A stretch of 64,000 bases of DNA from an uncultured Sulfitobacter sp. (GCF_947500075.1 NZ_CANMQS010000005.1:1-64000), one strand, 5' to 3'. Shown: positions 27,828 to 37,089, numbered from the stretch's first letter. The notes: a model not told the origin generated them from the sequence alone. A program made the numbers and translations.

Positions 27828-28489
27828 CACTAGAACGACGCCTGATGGCCGAATGGCTGGGAACATTTTCGCTTTTGGCGACCGTCATCGGTTCTGGCAT
27901 CATGGCCGAACGGTTGGCGGACGGAAATGTCGCCATTGCGCTTTTGGGCAATACGATTCCAACGGGCGCAATCCTTGTTGTGCTGATCACAGTCTTCGGA
28001 CCGATTTCAGGCGCGCACTTCAACCCGGCCGTTACACTCAGCTTTGCACTTCGGCGCGAAATCGGTAGACGCGATGCGGTCCTATATGTGGTTGCCCAAA
28101 TCCTTGGCGGCATCGTCGGTGTGCTTGCAGCCCATGTCATGTTTGAACATCCTCTGCTGGACCCCTCCACCACATCACGCAGTGGCATTGGCCAATGGGC
28201 AGGTGAGTTTGTCGCGACCTTTGGCCTGGTCGGCACGATCCTTGCGTGCATCAAGGCACGGCCTTCTGCGGTTCCGATGGTTGTCGGGCTTTATATTACA
28301 GCCGCGTATTGGTTCACGTCCTCCACGTCATTTGCAAATCCCGCGGTTACGATCGCACGCGGTTTCTCGGATACTTTTGCAGGGATCGCGCCAGTTGATG
28401 TCGCCGCTTTTGTTGGTGTGCAGATGATCGCTGCCATCTTGGCGACGTGGTTTTTTGGATGGCTTCTGAGAGAGACGCCGAATGACTGA
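27824..28489 (+). CDS. aqpS: Aquaporin/MIP channel of the arsenic-operon type
   Basis: 221 residues from ATG 27824. It has six membrane segments and both MIP half-helix signatures: HFNPAVT (about residue 66) and FANPAVT (about 176). Aquaporins in alphaproteobacterial ars operons (AqpS of Sinorhizobium meliloti) let As(III) or methylarsenite leave the cell along its gradient. The setting between arsR and arsH supports the same role. It is coupled to both neighbours by start/stop overlap. The symbol is by analogy. Confidence 0.82.
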   Translation: MTLERRLMAEWLGTFSLLATVIGSGIMAERLADGNVAIALLGNTIPTGAILVVLITVFGPISGAHFNPAVTLSFALRREIGRRDAVLYVVAQILGGIVGVLAAHVMFEHPLLDPSTTSRSGIGQWAGEFVATFGLVGTILACIKARPSAVPMVVGLYITAAYWFTSSTSFANPAVTIARGFSDTFAGIAPVDVAAFVGVQMIAAILATWFFGWLLRETPND

Positions 28490-29675
28490 CCTCTTTGACT
28501 TTGACGAGGGGATCGACCGCCGCGAGGTTCCGGCCCTTAAGGTACACAGCATGGTGCTTGGGGCTGACGGAATGGACCTGTTTCCCGCCGGTGTCGCGGA
28601 TATGGATTTCAGGGCCCCTGGACCCGTATTGGACGCAATGGCGCGGCGGTTGGAACATGGTGTTTTTGGCTATGAGACTGTGCCTGATCGGCTTTTGTCG
28701 GCGCTTGTTGCCTGGGTCAAAAAGCGGCACGGCTGGGACCTTAACCCCAATCATATTCTGCGTGCGCCCAATGTGTTGAACAGTCTGTCTATGTCCGCCA
28801 ATCGGTTTACAGAGCCGGGCGATGGCATCATTGTCCAACCGCCCGTATTCTTTGATTTCGCGGATATCATTGCGGAAAACGGACGCTGCATGGTTGAAAA
28901 CCCCTTGGTGCTTTCGTCCGGGCGCTATGAGATGGATTTTGACGGTCTGGAAGCCTGCGCCGCTGATCCGCGCACAAGGATGCTGTTCCTTTGCAATCCG
29001 CATAATCCAGTGGGTCGTGTCTGGAATAAGGCCGAGCTGGCCAAACTGGGGGCGATCTGCAGAAGAAACGGGGTCGTCGTGGTGTCGGACGAAATCCACG
29101 CGGACATCACGTTTCAAGAACACGCCTATACGCCGTTCGCCAGCATCTCCGAAGCTGATGCGCTGAACAGCATCACCTGCCTTTCTCCGGCAAAGAGCTT
29201 TAACATCGCGGCGTGTTGCAGCGCTTTCACGGTCGTTCCCGACAAGACCCGACGCGACGCCCTTAGAACAGAAAACAGCCGTCTGACGGTGAACAAGAAC
29301 AACGCTTTCGCCAGCGTCGCGATGGAAGCGGCCTATGAGGAGGGCGGGCCGTGGTTGGATGCAGCCCTTGCATACATCGAGGGCAACCTGTCGTTGGTGC
29401 GCGCGCGTCTGGCTGACATGCCAGAGGTTTCTTTGATTGAACCTGAAGGCACCTTCTTGCTGTGGTTGGATTTTCGAAATCTGGGGCTGCAACCGGACGA
29501 CCTGACCAAATTCCTGCGCAAAGAGGCCGGATGGGCCATAACCCGCGGTGTCGCTTTCGGGGACAGTGGCGCAGGGTTTGGGCGCCTAAACATCGCGTGT
29601 CCGCGCGCGCGATTGGAAAAGGCGCTGGATCGCCTTGTTCATGCAATTTCAACAACAAAAGACGGATCACGATGA
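28482..29675 (+). CDS. PatB/MalY-type PLP-dependent C-S lyase (aminotransferase class I/II)
   Basis: 397 residues from ATG 28482, overlapping the aquaporin end. Fold-type I PLP enzyme motifs are present: [21 protein letters not shown] and the Schiff-base lysine in [11 protein letters not shown] (about residue 238). The N-terminal [14 protein letters not shown] resembles PatB/MalY cystathionine beta-lyases, which cleave C-S bonds to release a thiol, pyruvate and ammonia. A C-S lyase inside an ars operon is unusual. It might act on S-conjugates of cysteine or on an As-containing amino acid, but this is inference. It overlaps arsH by ATGA. Confidence 0.83.
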   Translation: MTDLFDFDEGIDRREVPALKVHSMVLGADGMDLFPAGVADMDFRAPGPVLDAMARRLEHGVFGYETVPDRLLSALVAWVKKRHGWDLNPNHILRAPNVLNSLSMSANRFTEPGDGIIVQPPVFFDFADIIAENGRCMVENPLVLSSGRYEMDFDGLEACAADPRTRMLFLCNPHNPVGRVWNKAELAKLGAICRRNGVVVVSDEIHADITFQEHAYTPFASISEADALNSITCLSPAKSFNIAACCSAFTVVPDKTRRDALRTENSRLTVNKNNAFASVAMEAAYEEGGPWLDAALAYIEGNLSLVRARLADMPEVSLIEPEGTFLLWLDFRNLGLQPDDLTKFLRKEAGWAITRGVAFGDSGAGFGRLNIACPRARLEKALDRLVHAISTTKDGSR

Positions 29676-30382
29676 CCGACACACCCAATATCGACGACGA
29701 CCACTTTCGGGACATAGACGAAGACCGTCTGTTGTCGGGTGGCCGTCTGGACCATCCGCCGCGCATCCTGTTGCTCTACGGCTCGCTTCGGGATCGGTCT
29801 TTCAGCCGGTTGATGACACAAGAAGCCGCGCGGGTGCTGATCCGTTTCGGGGCGGAGACGAAGACGTATGATCCCAGCGGGTTGCCCTTGCCAGATGATA
29901 CGGATGCCGACCATCCAAAGGTTCGGGAATTGCGAGATCTGGTGGCATGGAGCGAAGGTATGGTTTGGTGTTCTCCCGAACGTCACGGAGCGATGACCGG
30001 CATTATGAAGTCCCAGATCGACTGGATCCCTTTGGTTTTGGGGGCGGTTCGTCCGACTCAAGGAAAAACGCTTGCCGTCATGCAGGTAAATGGCGGCTCG
30101 CAAAGTTTTAACACGGTAAATCAGCTGCGCACCCTTGGACGCTGGATGCGACTGCTCACAATTCCGAACCAGTCTTCGACGCCCAAAGCGTTCTTGGAGT
30201 TTGATGAAAATGACCGGATGAAGCCCTCCCCAAACTACGACCGTATGGTCGATGTCATGGAGGAGTTGGTGAAATTCACGCTCCTGACACGGGGCCGTTC
30301 CGATTATCTGGTTGAGCGCTACAGTGAGCGCAAGGAAACGGGCGAGGCGTTGATCAAGCGCGTGAATGAGGCGGCTATTTAG
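29672..30382 (+). CDS. arsH: ArsH, NADPH-dependent FMN reductase for organoarsenicals
   Basis: 236 residues from ATG 29672. It has a flavodoxin-like fold with the FMN phosphate loop [13 protein letters not shown] (about residue 37) and the ArsH signature [20 protein letters not shown], followed by [19 protein letters not shown]. ArsH oxidises trivalent organoarsenicals to less toxic pentavalent forms. It is the last gene of the operon and gives it its arsenic assignment. Its stop overlaps the stop of a convergent decayed ORF by three bases. Confidence 0.92.
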   Translation: MTDTPNIDDDHFRDIDEDRLLSGGRLDHPPRILLLYGSLRDRSFSRLMTQEAARVLIRFGAETKTYDPSGLPLPDDTDADHPKVRELRDLVAWSEGMVWCSPERHGAMTGIMKSQIDWIPLVLGAVRPTQGKTLAVMQVNGGSQSFNTVNQLRTLGRWMRLLTIPNQSSTPKAFLEFDENDRMKPSPNYDRMVDVMEELVKFTLLTRGRSDYLVERYSERKETGEALIKRVNEAAI

Positions 30383-30864
30383 ACTTTCCTCAGGAAGGTT
30401 GCAGATGGTTTCAGAAATGCTGAGATAAGTTCGTGGCTGACTACCGGTTGGTGTGCAGCATTGGTAACTTTGGGATCGCGCATCGCTTTCACCACGACTT
30501 GGAGCATTTTCCAATGCAACCCGAGGTAACGCACTGGGCTGTCGATCTTCATGTGACCAAGCAGGAGTTGCACAGCACGGAGATTGCCCGTCTTGCGATA
30601 AGAGACGCTGATCTGCGCCATGTCGGTGATGTAATTGAGGGCGACGATCTGATAGTTCATGACTTCGACGCCCAGGCGTTCTGAAAGATCTCGGCGCATC
30701 TTGTTGGGATCAGACAAAGCGTCGGGCTCGATCTTGTCGAGTGTGATCTTGATGCCGTCGACCGACTTGAGCGTTGCTTTGACCAGCGCGACGATGAATG
30801 ACGTGGCCTTTGGACCCGTGGCCGCGTTCATCTTGCGTTCATTTGGTATTTGATCGCGCTTCAT
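30379..30864 (-). pseudogene. Chimeric remnant: DUF4956 tail joined to integrase C-terminus
   Basis: The 161-codon frame reads first like the C-terminal part of DUF4956 proteins (DLSERLGVEVMNYQIVALNY, then ITDMAQISVSYRK). It then switches directly to the C-terminal catalytic region of a tyrosine recombinase (TGNLRAVQLLLGH, SPVRYLG). After RYLG the integrase-like reading continues in another frame (VALENAPSRGES), so this part is frameshifted. Neither half has its N-terminus. It looks like a junction left by a mobile element and marks the right edge of the ars region. A functional protein is unlikely. Confidence 0.65.
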
Positions 30865-30986
30865 GTGCCTGTGCGAGCTTCACGCGCTTGAGACCACGGA
30901 TGCAGACCCGTGGTGCAGGATTTGTTTGGAGATTGGAACAGGTGCGGGACAGTCTATTGGCGGCAAGATGCGCAGCGAGAAACCTC

Positions 30987-31391
30987 ATGACGCGACGGGC
31001 CGCATGGGTTGGTGGTGCCTGTGCGGTTCTCGTGATCTGCACCTTTTGGGCACCCGCCTTCGCGCAATCCGCCAGTTTTCGCAACGTGGACACCAATTCG
31101 GACCGGGTGCTGAGCCGTGATGAACTTGTCACTGCGTTCGGTGCACGTGGTGCCGCACGGTTGCTGTCACAGTCCGACACCAACGGCGACGGCAAGCTGA
31201 CAATCCAAGAGTTGCGACAAGGGAGCAGAAGCGGAGGGGAAGGGGGCGACGCCGACAGAAATGATAGGGACGACGGCGACGACGATGATGGGGGCGGTGA
31301 TGACAACGGCAGCGCCGGCGATGGAGAAGGTGACAGCGACGGCGATGGTGGCGGCGACGGTGATGGAGATGGAGATGGTGGCGATGACTGA
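30987..31391 (+). CDS. Periplasmic EF-hand protein with Asp/Gly-rich tail
   Basis: 134 residues from ATG 30987 (longer in-frame starts exist but lack coding character). A signal peptide ends near WAPAFAQS. Two canonical EF-hand loops follow: DTNSDRVLSRDE (about residues 40-51) and DTNGDGKLTIQE (about 67-78). From about residue 85 the protein is low-complexity Asp/Gly (GDGDGDGDGG), a very acidic tail that could bind many cations loosely. It precedes a P-loop NTPase/pseudo-ABC/two-component cluster on the same strand. A Ca2+ buffer or sensor role is likely, but its target is unknown. Confidence 0.75.
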   Translation: MTRRAAWVGGACAVLVICTFWAPAFAQSASFRNVDTNSDRVLSRDELVTAFGARGAARLLSQSDTNGDGKLTIQELRQGSRSGGEGGDADRNDRDDGDDDDGGGDDNGSAGDGEGDSDGDGGGDGDGDGDGGDD

Positions 31392-31533
31392 TCTGCGGCC
31401 ATCGCATGCCAATCGCCCCGTTCATCTCCCGTTCACCCGATTTGAGAGCAAAGGTTCATCAATCTGCCGGAAAGCTGTCAGCACCAGGCGTCAGACAGGA
31501 GGCACAACAGATGCTTCACAACGGAGACGACCA

Positions 31534-32598
31534 ATGACCCAAATGAAATCACTTTCCCCCGCACTCTGCACAAGCGCAAAATGGGCCTTTACCACCCGCC
31601 GCGTCATCCGCACCGATGTGCGCGGACTCTCCACGAACTTTGCCACGGCCAAGGCCGGTGACCTGATCCTCTGCGAAATCGCTGAAATCGGGCAGCACAA
31701 GAAAATCCAGCTGGCAGAGCGCCGCGTGTCAGTCAGCTACCCCGGCGATCTTGTCGTTCTGTGTCTGGGTGATCGTTATGCGCCGGATCAGTTTCTGGCG
31801 TCCGCCGTCATCGACGACGATCTGATCGACCTTGTCGCCGGTGGTGGTGTCGCTGGCCGCGTTGATGTTGCGCATATCCGGATGGATGAGCCAACCCGCC
31901 TGAAGCCGCTGGGCCTTTTGACCGATGCGCAGGGTCAGGTATTGAACATTGCTTCATACGCACTGCCCTTTACAGCCCCGAACAATGAGGTGACCGTCAT
32001 CGGTGTCTTTGGTGCCTCAATGAACTCGGGCAAAACCACAGCGGCATCCAGCCTTGCGCATGGTCTGATGAAATCTGGTTACACCGTTGCCGGTGTCAAA
32101 GCGACCGGAACGGGTGCCTTTGGCGACTTCAACAGCTTCGAGGACGGCGGCGCACCAGCGCTTGATTTCACGGATGTCGGGATGCCCACCACCTACCGGA
32201 TGCCAATGGACCGGATCGAAGAGGGGTTCGACACGCTGGTCGCCACCGCTGCGGCACGCGGCGCAGAGGTTGTGGTGGTCGAGATCGCGGATGGGGTGTT
32301 CCAGCAGGAAACCCGTGCCATCCTCAAATCATCCAAAATCCGCGACCGTTTGGACGGGATCCTCTTTGCCGCACCCGATGCTCTCAGCGCGCTGGGGGGC
32401 GAAACGGTCCTGAACAAAATGAACCTTGGGGCCTTTGCCATCAGCGGCATGGTGAGTTGTTCCCCGCTTGCTGCTTCCGAGGCGGCAGAGGTTACTGGCC
32501 TGCCGATCCTGACCCGCGAAGACCTCTGGTCTCCTGATACCATTGCGTCGCACGTCGCCCCCCTGATGCGCCGTGCCCCGCAGACTGTGGCCGCATGA
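31534..32598 (+). CDS. P-loop NTPase of MobB/DUF1611-like type
   Basis: 354 residues from ATG 31534, with GGAGA upstream. The N-terminal ~150 residues are a beta-rich domain. The NTPase core starts at a Walker A loop (GASMNSGKTTAAS, about residue 165). It continues with VAGVKATGTGAFGDFNSFEDGG, like the MobB/dethiobiotin-synthetase layout, and has a Walker B-like strand VVVVEIADG. It is not a close match to a characterised enzyme I can name. Its stop overlaps the next gene by ATGA, so it is part of the pseudo-ABC operon. Confidence 0.65.
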   Translation: MTQMKSLSPALCTSAKWAFTTRRVIRTDVRGLSTNFATAKAGDLILCEIAEIGQHKKIQLAERRVSVSYPGDLVVLCLGDRYAPDQFLASAVIDDDLIDLVAGGGVAGRVDVAHIRMDEPTRLKPLGLLTDAQGQVLNIASYALPFTAPNNEVTVIGVFGASMNSGKTTAASSLAHGLMKSGYTVAGVKATGTGAFGDFNSFEDGGAPALDFTDVGMPTTYRMPMDRIEEGFDTLVATAAARGAEVVVVEIADGVFQQETRAILKSSKIRDRLDGILFAAPDALSALGGETVLNKMNLGAFAISGMVSCSPLAASEAAEVTGLPILTREDLWSPDTIASHVAPLMRRAPQTVAA

Positions 32599-34118
32599 CA
32601 CCTCTCCCCCCAGTGGCCACAAGGGACCGCGTCTTTGACGCGGTCCTCGTCGTATCCTGCGGGATCGTGCAGGCCGCAGCCCTTGCTGTAGCCGCCTTTG
32701 CCACCCGTGATGCCTTTGCCGCGCTGCACGCCGGTGTCCCGCTTGCAACGGCAACAGTGCTGGAACTGGCGCTGGCCGGTGCGCTGACCGCGTTGTGTCT
32801 GTTCGTCTCCGGGTGTCGCGCCGAACGGCTTGGGCAAAGCTACGCCATTGATTTGCGCCGTGCGCTTTACGCCCAGATCGCGCGCCTGCCCAAAACGCGG
32901 CACGAGGAACGCCGTGTCGGGGCCTTGTCGCTGCGGTTTGTGGGGGATCTGTCTGCCGCGCGGTTGTGGTTCGGGCGTGGGCTTCCAGAAGTGCTGTCGG
33001 CCTGCGTGGTGCTGCCGGGTGCCGTCGGCATTCTCTATGCGCTGAGCCCGGATCTGGCGGCGCGGGGGCTGGCGCCGCTGGCAGTGGCGTTGGTTGTGAT
33101 GGCTGCTGCCGCGTGGCATCTTGAACGACGCCACCGCCGGTTGCGCAAACGCCGTGCCGGGATCGCCATTGCCATGATCGAACGTATCGCCATTGCGCCG
33201 GAACTGGACGTGATGGGGCGCACCAGCGCCGAACTGCGCCGTCTGGACACGCAAGGCGCAAAGCTGCGTGAAGATGCCGTTGCCCGCCGGGGACGCACGG
33301 TCGGTCTGCAATCCCTGTTGCAGGCAGGAACGGTCGCCTCTGGCCTTGCAATGCTGTGGAGCGCGAGCGCGCTGGGAGTTGCGCCCGCCACGGTCGCCGC
33401 CAGCCTGTCGGTCATGGCGCTGATTGCCTTGCCGCTGCAACATCTGAGCGCTGCCTGGGACCAGTATTGCGCCTGGCGCGTTGCGCGCGAAAAGGCGCAG
33501 AACCTGCTGAGCGAGCCAGCTCTAAGCAGAGCGCGGCGGCGTGCAAAGGAAGCGGTCTCTGTGACGGCCGCCGGAAAAATCGGGCAGACACAGATCGCTC
33601 TTGACGTGGCGGGCGGAAGCGTCGCCCGTTTGAGCGGGCCAACCTGTCGGCAACTTGCACGTGCCATTGCCGGGCTTGATCGCTTTGACACCCTTGATGT
33701 GCGCTTTGAAGGCAAGACGACCCGCCCCAATGTCGCCTACATCGGTGACGATCACGTCGGATTGCAGGGCAGTCTGCGCCGCTCGGCCACGATGATGAAC
33801 CGCAAGCGTCCCCGCGACACAGGCATCACCACCGTTTTGAAGGCCTTTGGTCTTGAGGATCTGGTGACGTCAGGCGGGCTGGACCAGCGTCTGTCAGAAA
33901 ACGGCAAAGGGTTGAGCGCGGCGCAGACGCTCCGGCTTGATCTGGTGCGGGCTGTTCTGGGCAAGGCGGATGTGATTGTCATTGCATCGCTGCGCTGGTC
34001 CGCCGCGCCAGACACAGATGCGCTGCAAAAGACTTTGCTGGAAAACGCCTCTGCGACGCTGCTTTTGGCAGAGACTTCAGATATCTGCTCTACGACACAG
34101 AAACCGACGGTGACCTGA
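32595..34118 (+). CDS. ABC exporter-like protein with a degenerate ATPase domain
   Basis: 507 residues. The first ~310 residues match an ABC-exporter membrane domain: six hydrophobic segments and the coupling region RLGQSYAIDLRRALYAQIARLP. The C-terminal ~170 residues align by position with an ATPase domain but have lost its catalytic residues. Walker A reads LSGPTCRQLAR, the signature reads KGLSAAQTLRLD instead of LSGGQ, Walker B reads VIVIASLRWS without Asp-Glu, and the switch His is Glu (LLLAETS). The reading frame is intact and coupled to both neighbours, so it is probably expressed. ATP hydrolysis by this subunit is very unlikely. Confidence 0.72.
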   Translation: MTPLPPVATRDRVFDAVLVVSCGIVQAAALAVAAFATRDAFAALHAGVPLATATVLELALAGALTALCLFVSGCRAERLGQSYAIDLRRALYAQIARLPKTRHEERRVGALSLRFVGDLSAARLWFGRGLPEVLSACVVLPGAVGILYALSPDLAARGLAPLAVALVVMAAAAWHLERRHRRLRKRRAGIAIAMIERIAIAPELDVMGRTSAELRRLDTQGAKLREDAVARRGRTVGLQSLLQAGTVASGLAMLWSASALGVAPATVAASLSVMALIALPLQHLSAAWDQYCAWRVAREKAQNLLSEPALSRARRRAKEAVSVTAAGKIGQTQIALDVAGGSVARLSGPTCRQLARAIAGLDRFDTLDVRFEGKTTRPNVAYIGDDHVGLQGSLRRSATMMNRKRPRDTGITTVLKAFGLEDLVTSGGLDQRLSENGKGLSAAQTLRLDLVRAVLGKADVIVIASLRWSAAPDTDALQKTLLENASATLLLAETSDICSTTQKPTVT

Positions 34119-34119
34119 C

Positions 34120-35697
34120 ATGCGCTCAACCACACTTTTTGGCATCTATGCTGTTGTTGTCATCGGCCTGATCGGCGGTCTGGCGGGTCTAACGCTCTAC
34201 AACCTCGAAAAATCCCGCTGGTGGGACGCCCGCACGCAACTGGCGCAGGAATCCCATGGGCTGCATCTGAAGCTGGAAACGAAACTCTATCGCTTGTTCA
34301 AACAACATAGTGGGGCGCTGCTGCTTGGGGGCAGCAAGGGGGGCGAAGCGGAACGCGAACTGCGCGCCAAGATTGATCAAACCCTGCTGGACATTCGCCA
34401 AACAATCGAGCGGGAGATCGAGATGGTCGGGGAGGAGGAGCTTGAGGAGCTTGAGCTGCTCGCTGAAATAGAAGCCGACATTCGCTCCCTGAATGCCACC
34501 GTCGCGGCACTGACGACCATCAATGATCCGCTGGAATCCTTCGTCCAGGCAGAACGCCTTGCCGCGCTTCTGGACGGTGGCATTGACGTGGAACTGGACC
34601 GCAAGATTGCCGCCGCTCTTGAAGAGGAAATTGAAGAAACCGAAGAAGTGCTGGCCGATGCTGTCGCGTTTCGGGCACGAAATGAAAAGCTGGTCTATGT
34701 GTTGGTGGCACTGGCGGTCGGAACGCTGATCGTCGCTCTGTTGTCCTTCAACGGACAAATCCGGCAACCTATCGTCCGCCTGCGCAATGAAATCGAGCGG
34801 TTGCGGGGGGCGGACTATTCCAAACCCGTGGCACTCGGCGGCAGTCTTGAGTTCCGCGAACTCGGCACGGTCTTGCAGGACATGGGTGAAGGACTTGCCG
34901 TGCGAGAGGCGACACGGGCGGAGCAGAAGAAACAGCTGGAAGAAACGGTCGATGCCCGCACGGCAGAATTGCAGCAGCTGATCAACAAGCTTGAAACGGG
35001 TGAGGAAAACCGCAAGCAACTGATGGCAGACATCAGTCACGAACTGCGCACCCCGCTGGCGATCATCCTGGGCGAGGCTGATGTGACCCTGCGCACCCAG
35101 CGCAAATTGGATGTGGACGTGTCGGACGCGCTGGCCCGCATTCGCGAATCCGCCAAACACACAAACCAGATCGTTGATGACATGCTGACCGTCGCCCGCC
35201 TTGAGGCGGGGCAACTCAGACTCGATCGCAAGGAGGTGGACCTGCTGAAGATCGTGCACGACGCGGTGTCCATGTTCCCCGACACGGTCCGCGTGGACAG
35301 TTCGGCCGCCAGAAGTGTCGGGAGCGTTGATGAGGTCAGGCTGCGCCAATCCGTGCTGGCACTGTTGCACAATGCCAAGCGGTATGGCGGCCCATCAATA
35401 TCCGTATCGCTGCGCCAGAGCGCGACGGCCAACATCATCGCGGTGGAAGACGATGGGCCGGGGCTGAGCGCGGAAGAGAAATCCAAGGCCTTTGACCGGT
35501 TCTTTCGCGGATCAAACGCGTCAGGGCAGGGGATCGAGGGCAGCGGCCTTGGCCTGCCGGTGGTGAAATCCATTGTGCTTGCCCATGGCGGCACGGTTGA
35601 ATTGGAAGATCCCGACGCAGGTGGTCTGCGCGTTGTCATGAAGATCCCGAAAGAGCCGCGTGAACAACCAGTGCCAACCGATGTCGGGCCCGGTTGA
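34120..35697 (+). CDS. Membrane sensor histidine kinase
   Basis: 525 residues from ATG 34120, 1 bp after the previous stop codon. Two membrane helices (about residues 5-27 and 190-212) enclose a ~160-residue extracytoplasmic domain. That domain is helical and rich in Glu (EEELEELELLAEIEAD, LEEEIEETEEVLAD). A HAMP-like region, a coiled coil, the H box DISHELRTPL (about residue 307), the N box LLHNAKRYG, and the DDGPGL and GSGLGL G boxes follow. It should phosphorylate the response regulator 72 bp downstream. The acidic sensor domain suggests cations or cationic compounds as signals; this is inference. Confidence 0.88.
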   Translation: MRSTTLFGIYAVVVIGLIGGLAGLTLYNLEKSRWWDARTQLAQESHGLHLKLETKLYRLFKQHSGALLLGGSKGGEAERELRAKIDQTLLDIRQTIEREIEMVGEEELEELELLAEIEADIRSLNATVAALTTINDPLESFVQAERLAALLDGGIDVELDRKIAAALEEEIEETEEVLADAVAFRARNEKLVYVLVALAVGTLIVALLSFNGQIRQPIVRLRNEIERLRGADYSKPVALGGSLEFRELGTVLQDMGEGLAVREATRAEQKKQLEETVDARTAELQQLINKLETGEENRKQLMADISHELRTPLAIILGEADVTLRTQRKLDVDVSDALARIRESAKHTNQIVDDMLTVARLEAGQLRLDRKEVDLLKIVHDAVSMFPDTVRVDSSAARSVGSVDEVRLRQSVLALLHNAKRYGGPSISVSLRQSATANIIAVEDDGPGLSAEEKSKAFDRFFRGSNASGQGIEGSGLGLPVVKSIVLAHGGTVELEDPDAGGLRVVMKIPKEPREQPVPTDVGPG

Positions 35698-35769
35698 ACG
35701 TAGATTTGTCTGGGAACCGAATTGGTCTTGCGCGCGGGCGACCGCGCGACGTGAGGAAGGAAACTGTCG

Positions 35770-36441
35770 ATGAACATTCTATTGATTGAAGACGAGGGGC
35801 GGGTTGCCGATTTTGTCCGCCGTGGGCTGGCGGCGGAAGGATGGTCGGTCGATCATGCCGCCAACGGAGAAGACGGTCTGGAGCTTGCCGCGCAGAACAG
35901 TTACGACGTCGTGCTGCTAGACTTGATGTTGCCCGGCATTCAGGGGCAGGATGTCTGCCGCAAGCTGCGCGCGCGCAAATCCAAGATGCCGATCATGATG
36001 CTGACGGCGCTCGACGGACCCGAAGAAAAGGTCGAAGGTCTGAAAATCGGCGCGGATGACTACCTGCCCAAACCTTTTGATTTTGACGAACTTGTCGCGC
36101 GGGTCGAGGCGTTGCACCGCCGTGCCACCGGCTACGTCACAGATGTGAGCGACACGATCATCACCAGCGGTGCGATTGCGTTTGACCGTGCCTCCCTTGA
36201 GGTCAATGTGGCGGAAAGGCCGATTGAACTCTCGAAGAAAGAGCGCGATCTCTTGCAACTTTTCCTGACCAGCAATGGGCGGGTTTTGTCCAGAGAGCGC
36301 ATTCTGAATACGGTCTGGGGACTGAATGCGGACCCTTTGACCAATGTTGTCGATGTCTATGTCGGGCGGCTGCGCCGAAAGCTCGGTCAGGAAGGACAGC
36401 GCATCGTGACGCTGCGCAATGTAGGATACCGGATGACGTAG
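35770..36441 (+). CDS. OmpR/PhoB-family response regulator
   Basis: 223 residues from ATG 35770, with aggaagga upstream. The receiver domain has the acidic pair (LIEDEGR), the phospho-acceptor Asp in VLLDLMLPG (about residue 51), the conserved Thr (MLTALD) and Lys (YLPKPFDF). The C-terminal winged helix (about 130-223) ends in the usual VYVGRLRRKL and LRNVGYRM. It pairs with the kinase immediately upstream. Its targets may include this operon or the downstream Mo-hydroxylase genes. Confidence 0.92.
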   Translation: MNILLIEDEGRVADFVRRGLAAEGWSVDHAANGEDGLELAAQNSYDVVLLDLMLPGIQGQDVCRKLRARKSKMPIMMLTALDGPEEKVEGLKIGADDYLPKPFDFDELVARVEALHRRATGYVTDVSDTIITSGAIAFDRASLEVNVAERPIELSKKERDLLQLFLTSNGRVLSRERILNTVWGLNADPLTNVVDVYVGRLRRKLGQEGQRIVTLRNVGYRMT

Positions 36442-36622
36442 AGTTTGAAGCCATCCGCTCCACGTCAGGTCACGACCCTGGGGAAAGGAATGAGGGAAAG
36501 CAGCTGCATAATCGGCCCTATGAAATCGACCTTCGGCGGCAAGAAATTCAACTTAGAAGGGTGACGAATGCCCGCCAGCACCTACATCCTTGGGAATAGA
36601 ACTTCATCAGGGAGATTTCGGC

Positions 36623-37087
36623 ATGTCAATTTCGTTAAAAGTCAATGGCAAGACCCAGGAAGTGGATGCAGATCCAGGCACACCGCTGTTGTGGGTCATT
36701 CGCGACGATCTAAAAATGACAGGCACAAAGTTCGGCTGCGGTGTGGCATCGTGTGGCGCGTGCACGGTGCATTTGAACGGCGAACCCGTACGCGCGTGTC
36801 AAACATATATTGACGACGTTGAAGGCGCCGAAATCACCACCATTGAAGCGATGAGCGAGGACAAGATCGGCGCAGCACTTCAGCAGGCCTGGGTTGAGCT
36901 GGACGTTGTGCAATGTGGTTACTGTCAGTCCGGGCAAATCATGTCGGCGGCGGGGCTGTTGCGGGAGAACCCGACGCCCTCAGCGACTGAAATCGATGAC
37001 TATATGTATGGCAACGCCTGCCGCTGCGCCACGTATCAACGCATCCGTGCGGGCATTCAGCGCGCCGCAGAAATTCTGGAGGCTTAA
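36623..37087 (+). CDS. Mo-hydroxylase [2Fe-2S] small subunit (IorA-like)
   Basis: 154 residues from ATG 36623, with GGGAG upstream. The plant-type ferredoxin cluster cysteines appear in FGCGVASCGACTVHLNG and RAC. The second cluster cysteines are in CGYCQSGQ and NACRCATY. This matches the alpha subunit of isoquinoline 1-oxidoreductase and related aldehyde/N-heterocycle hydroxylases. It hands electrons from the Mo subunit encoded 2 bp downstream to an acceptor. Confidence 0.9.
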   Translation: MSISLKVNGKTQEVDADPGTPLLWVIRDDLKMTGTKFGCGVASCGACTVHLNGEPVRACQTYIDDVEGAEITTIEAMSEDKIGAALQQAWVELDVVQCGYCQSGQIMSAAGLLRENPTPSATEIDDYMYGNACRCATYQRIRAGIQRAAEILEA

Positions 37088-37089
37088 CC

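Noticed and set aside
31129..31425. His/Arg-rich ORF antisense to the EF-hand gene
   Set aside because: It only reflects the Asp/Gly codon run of the acidic tail read backwards.
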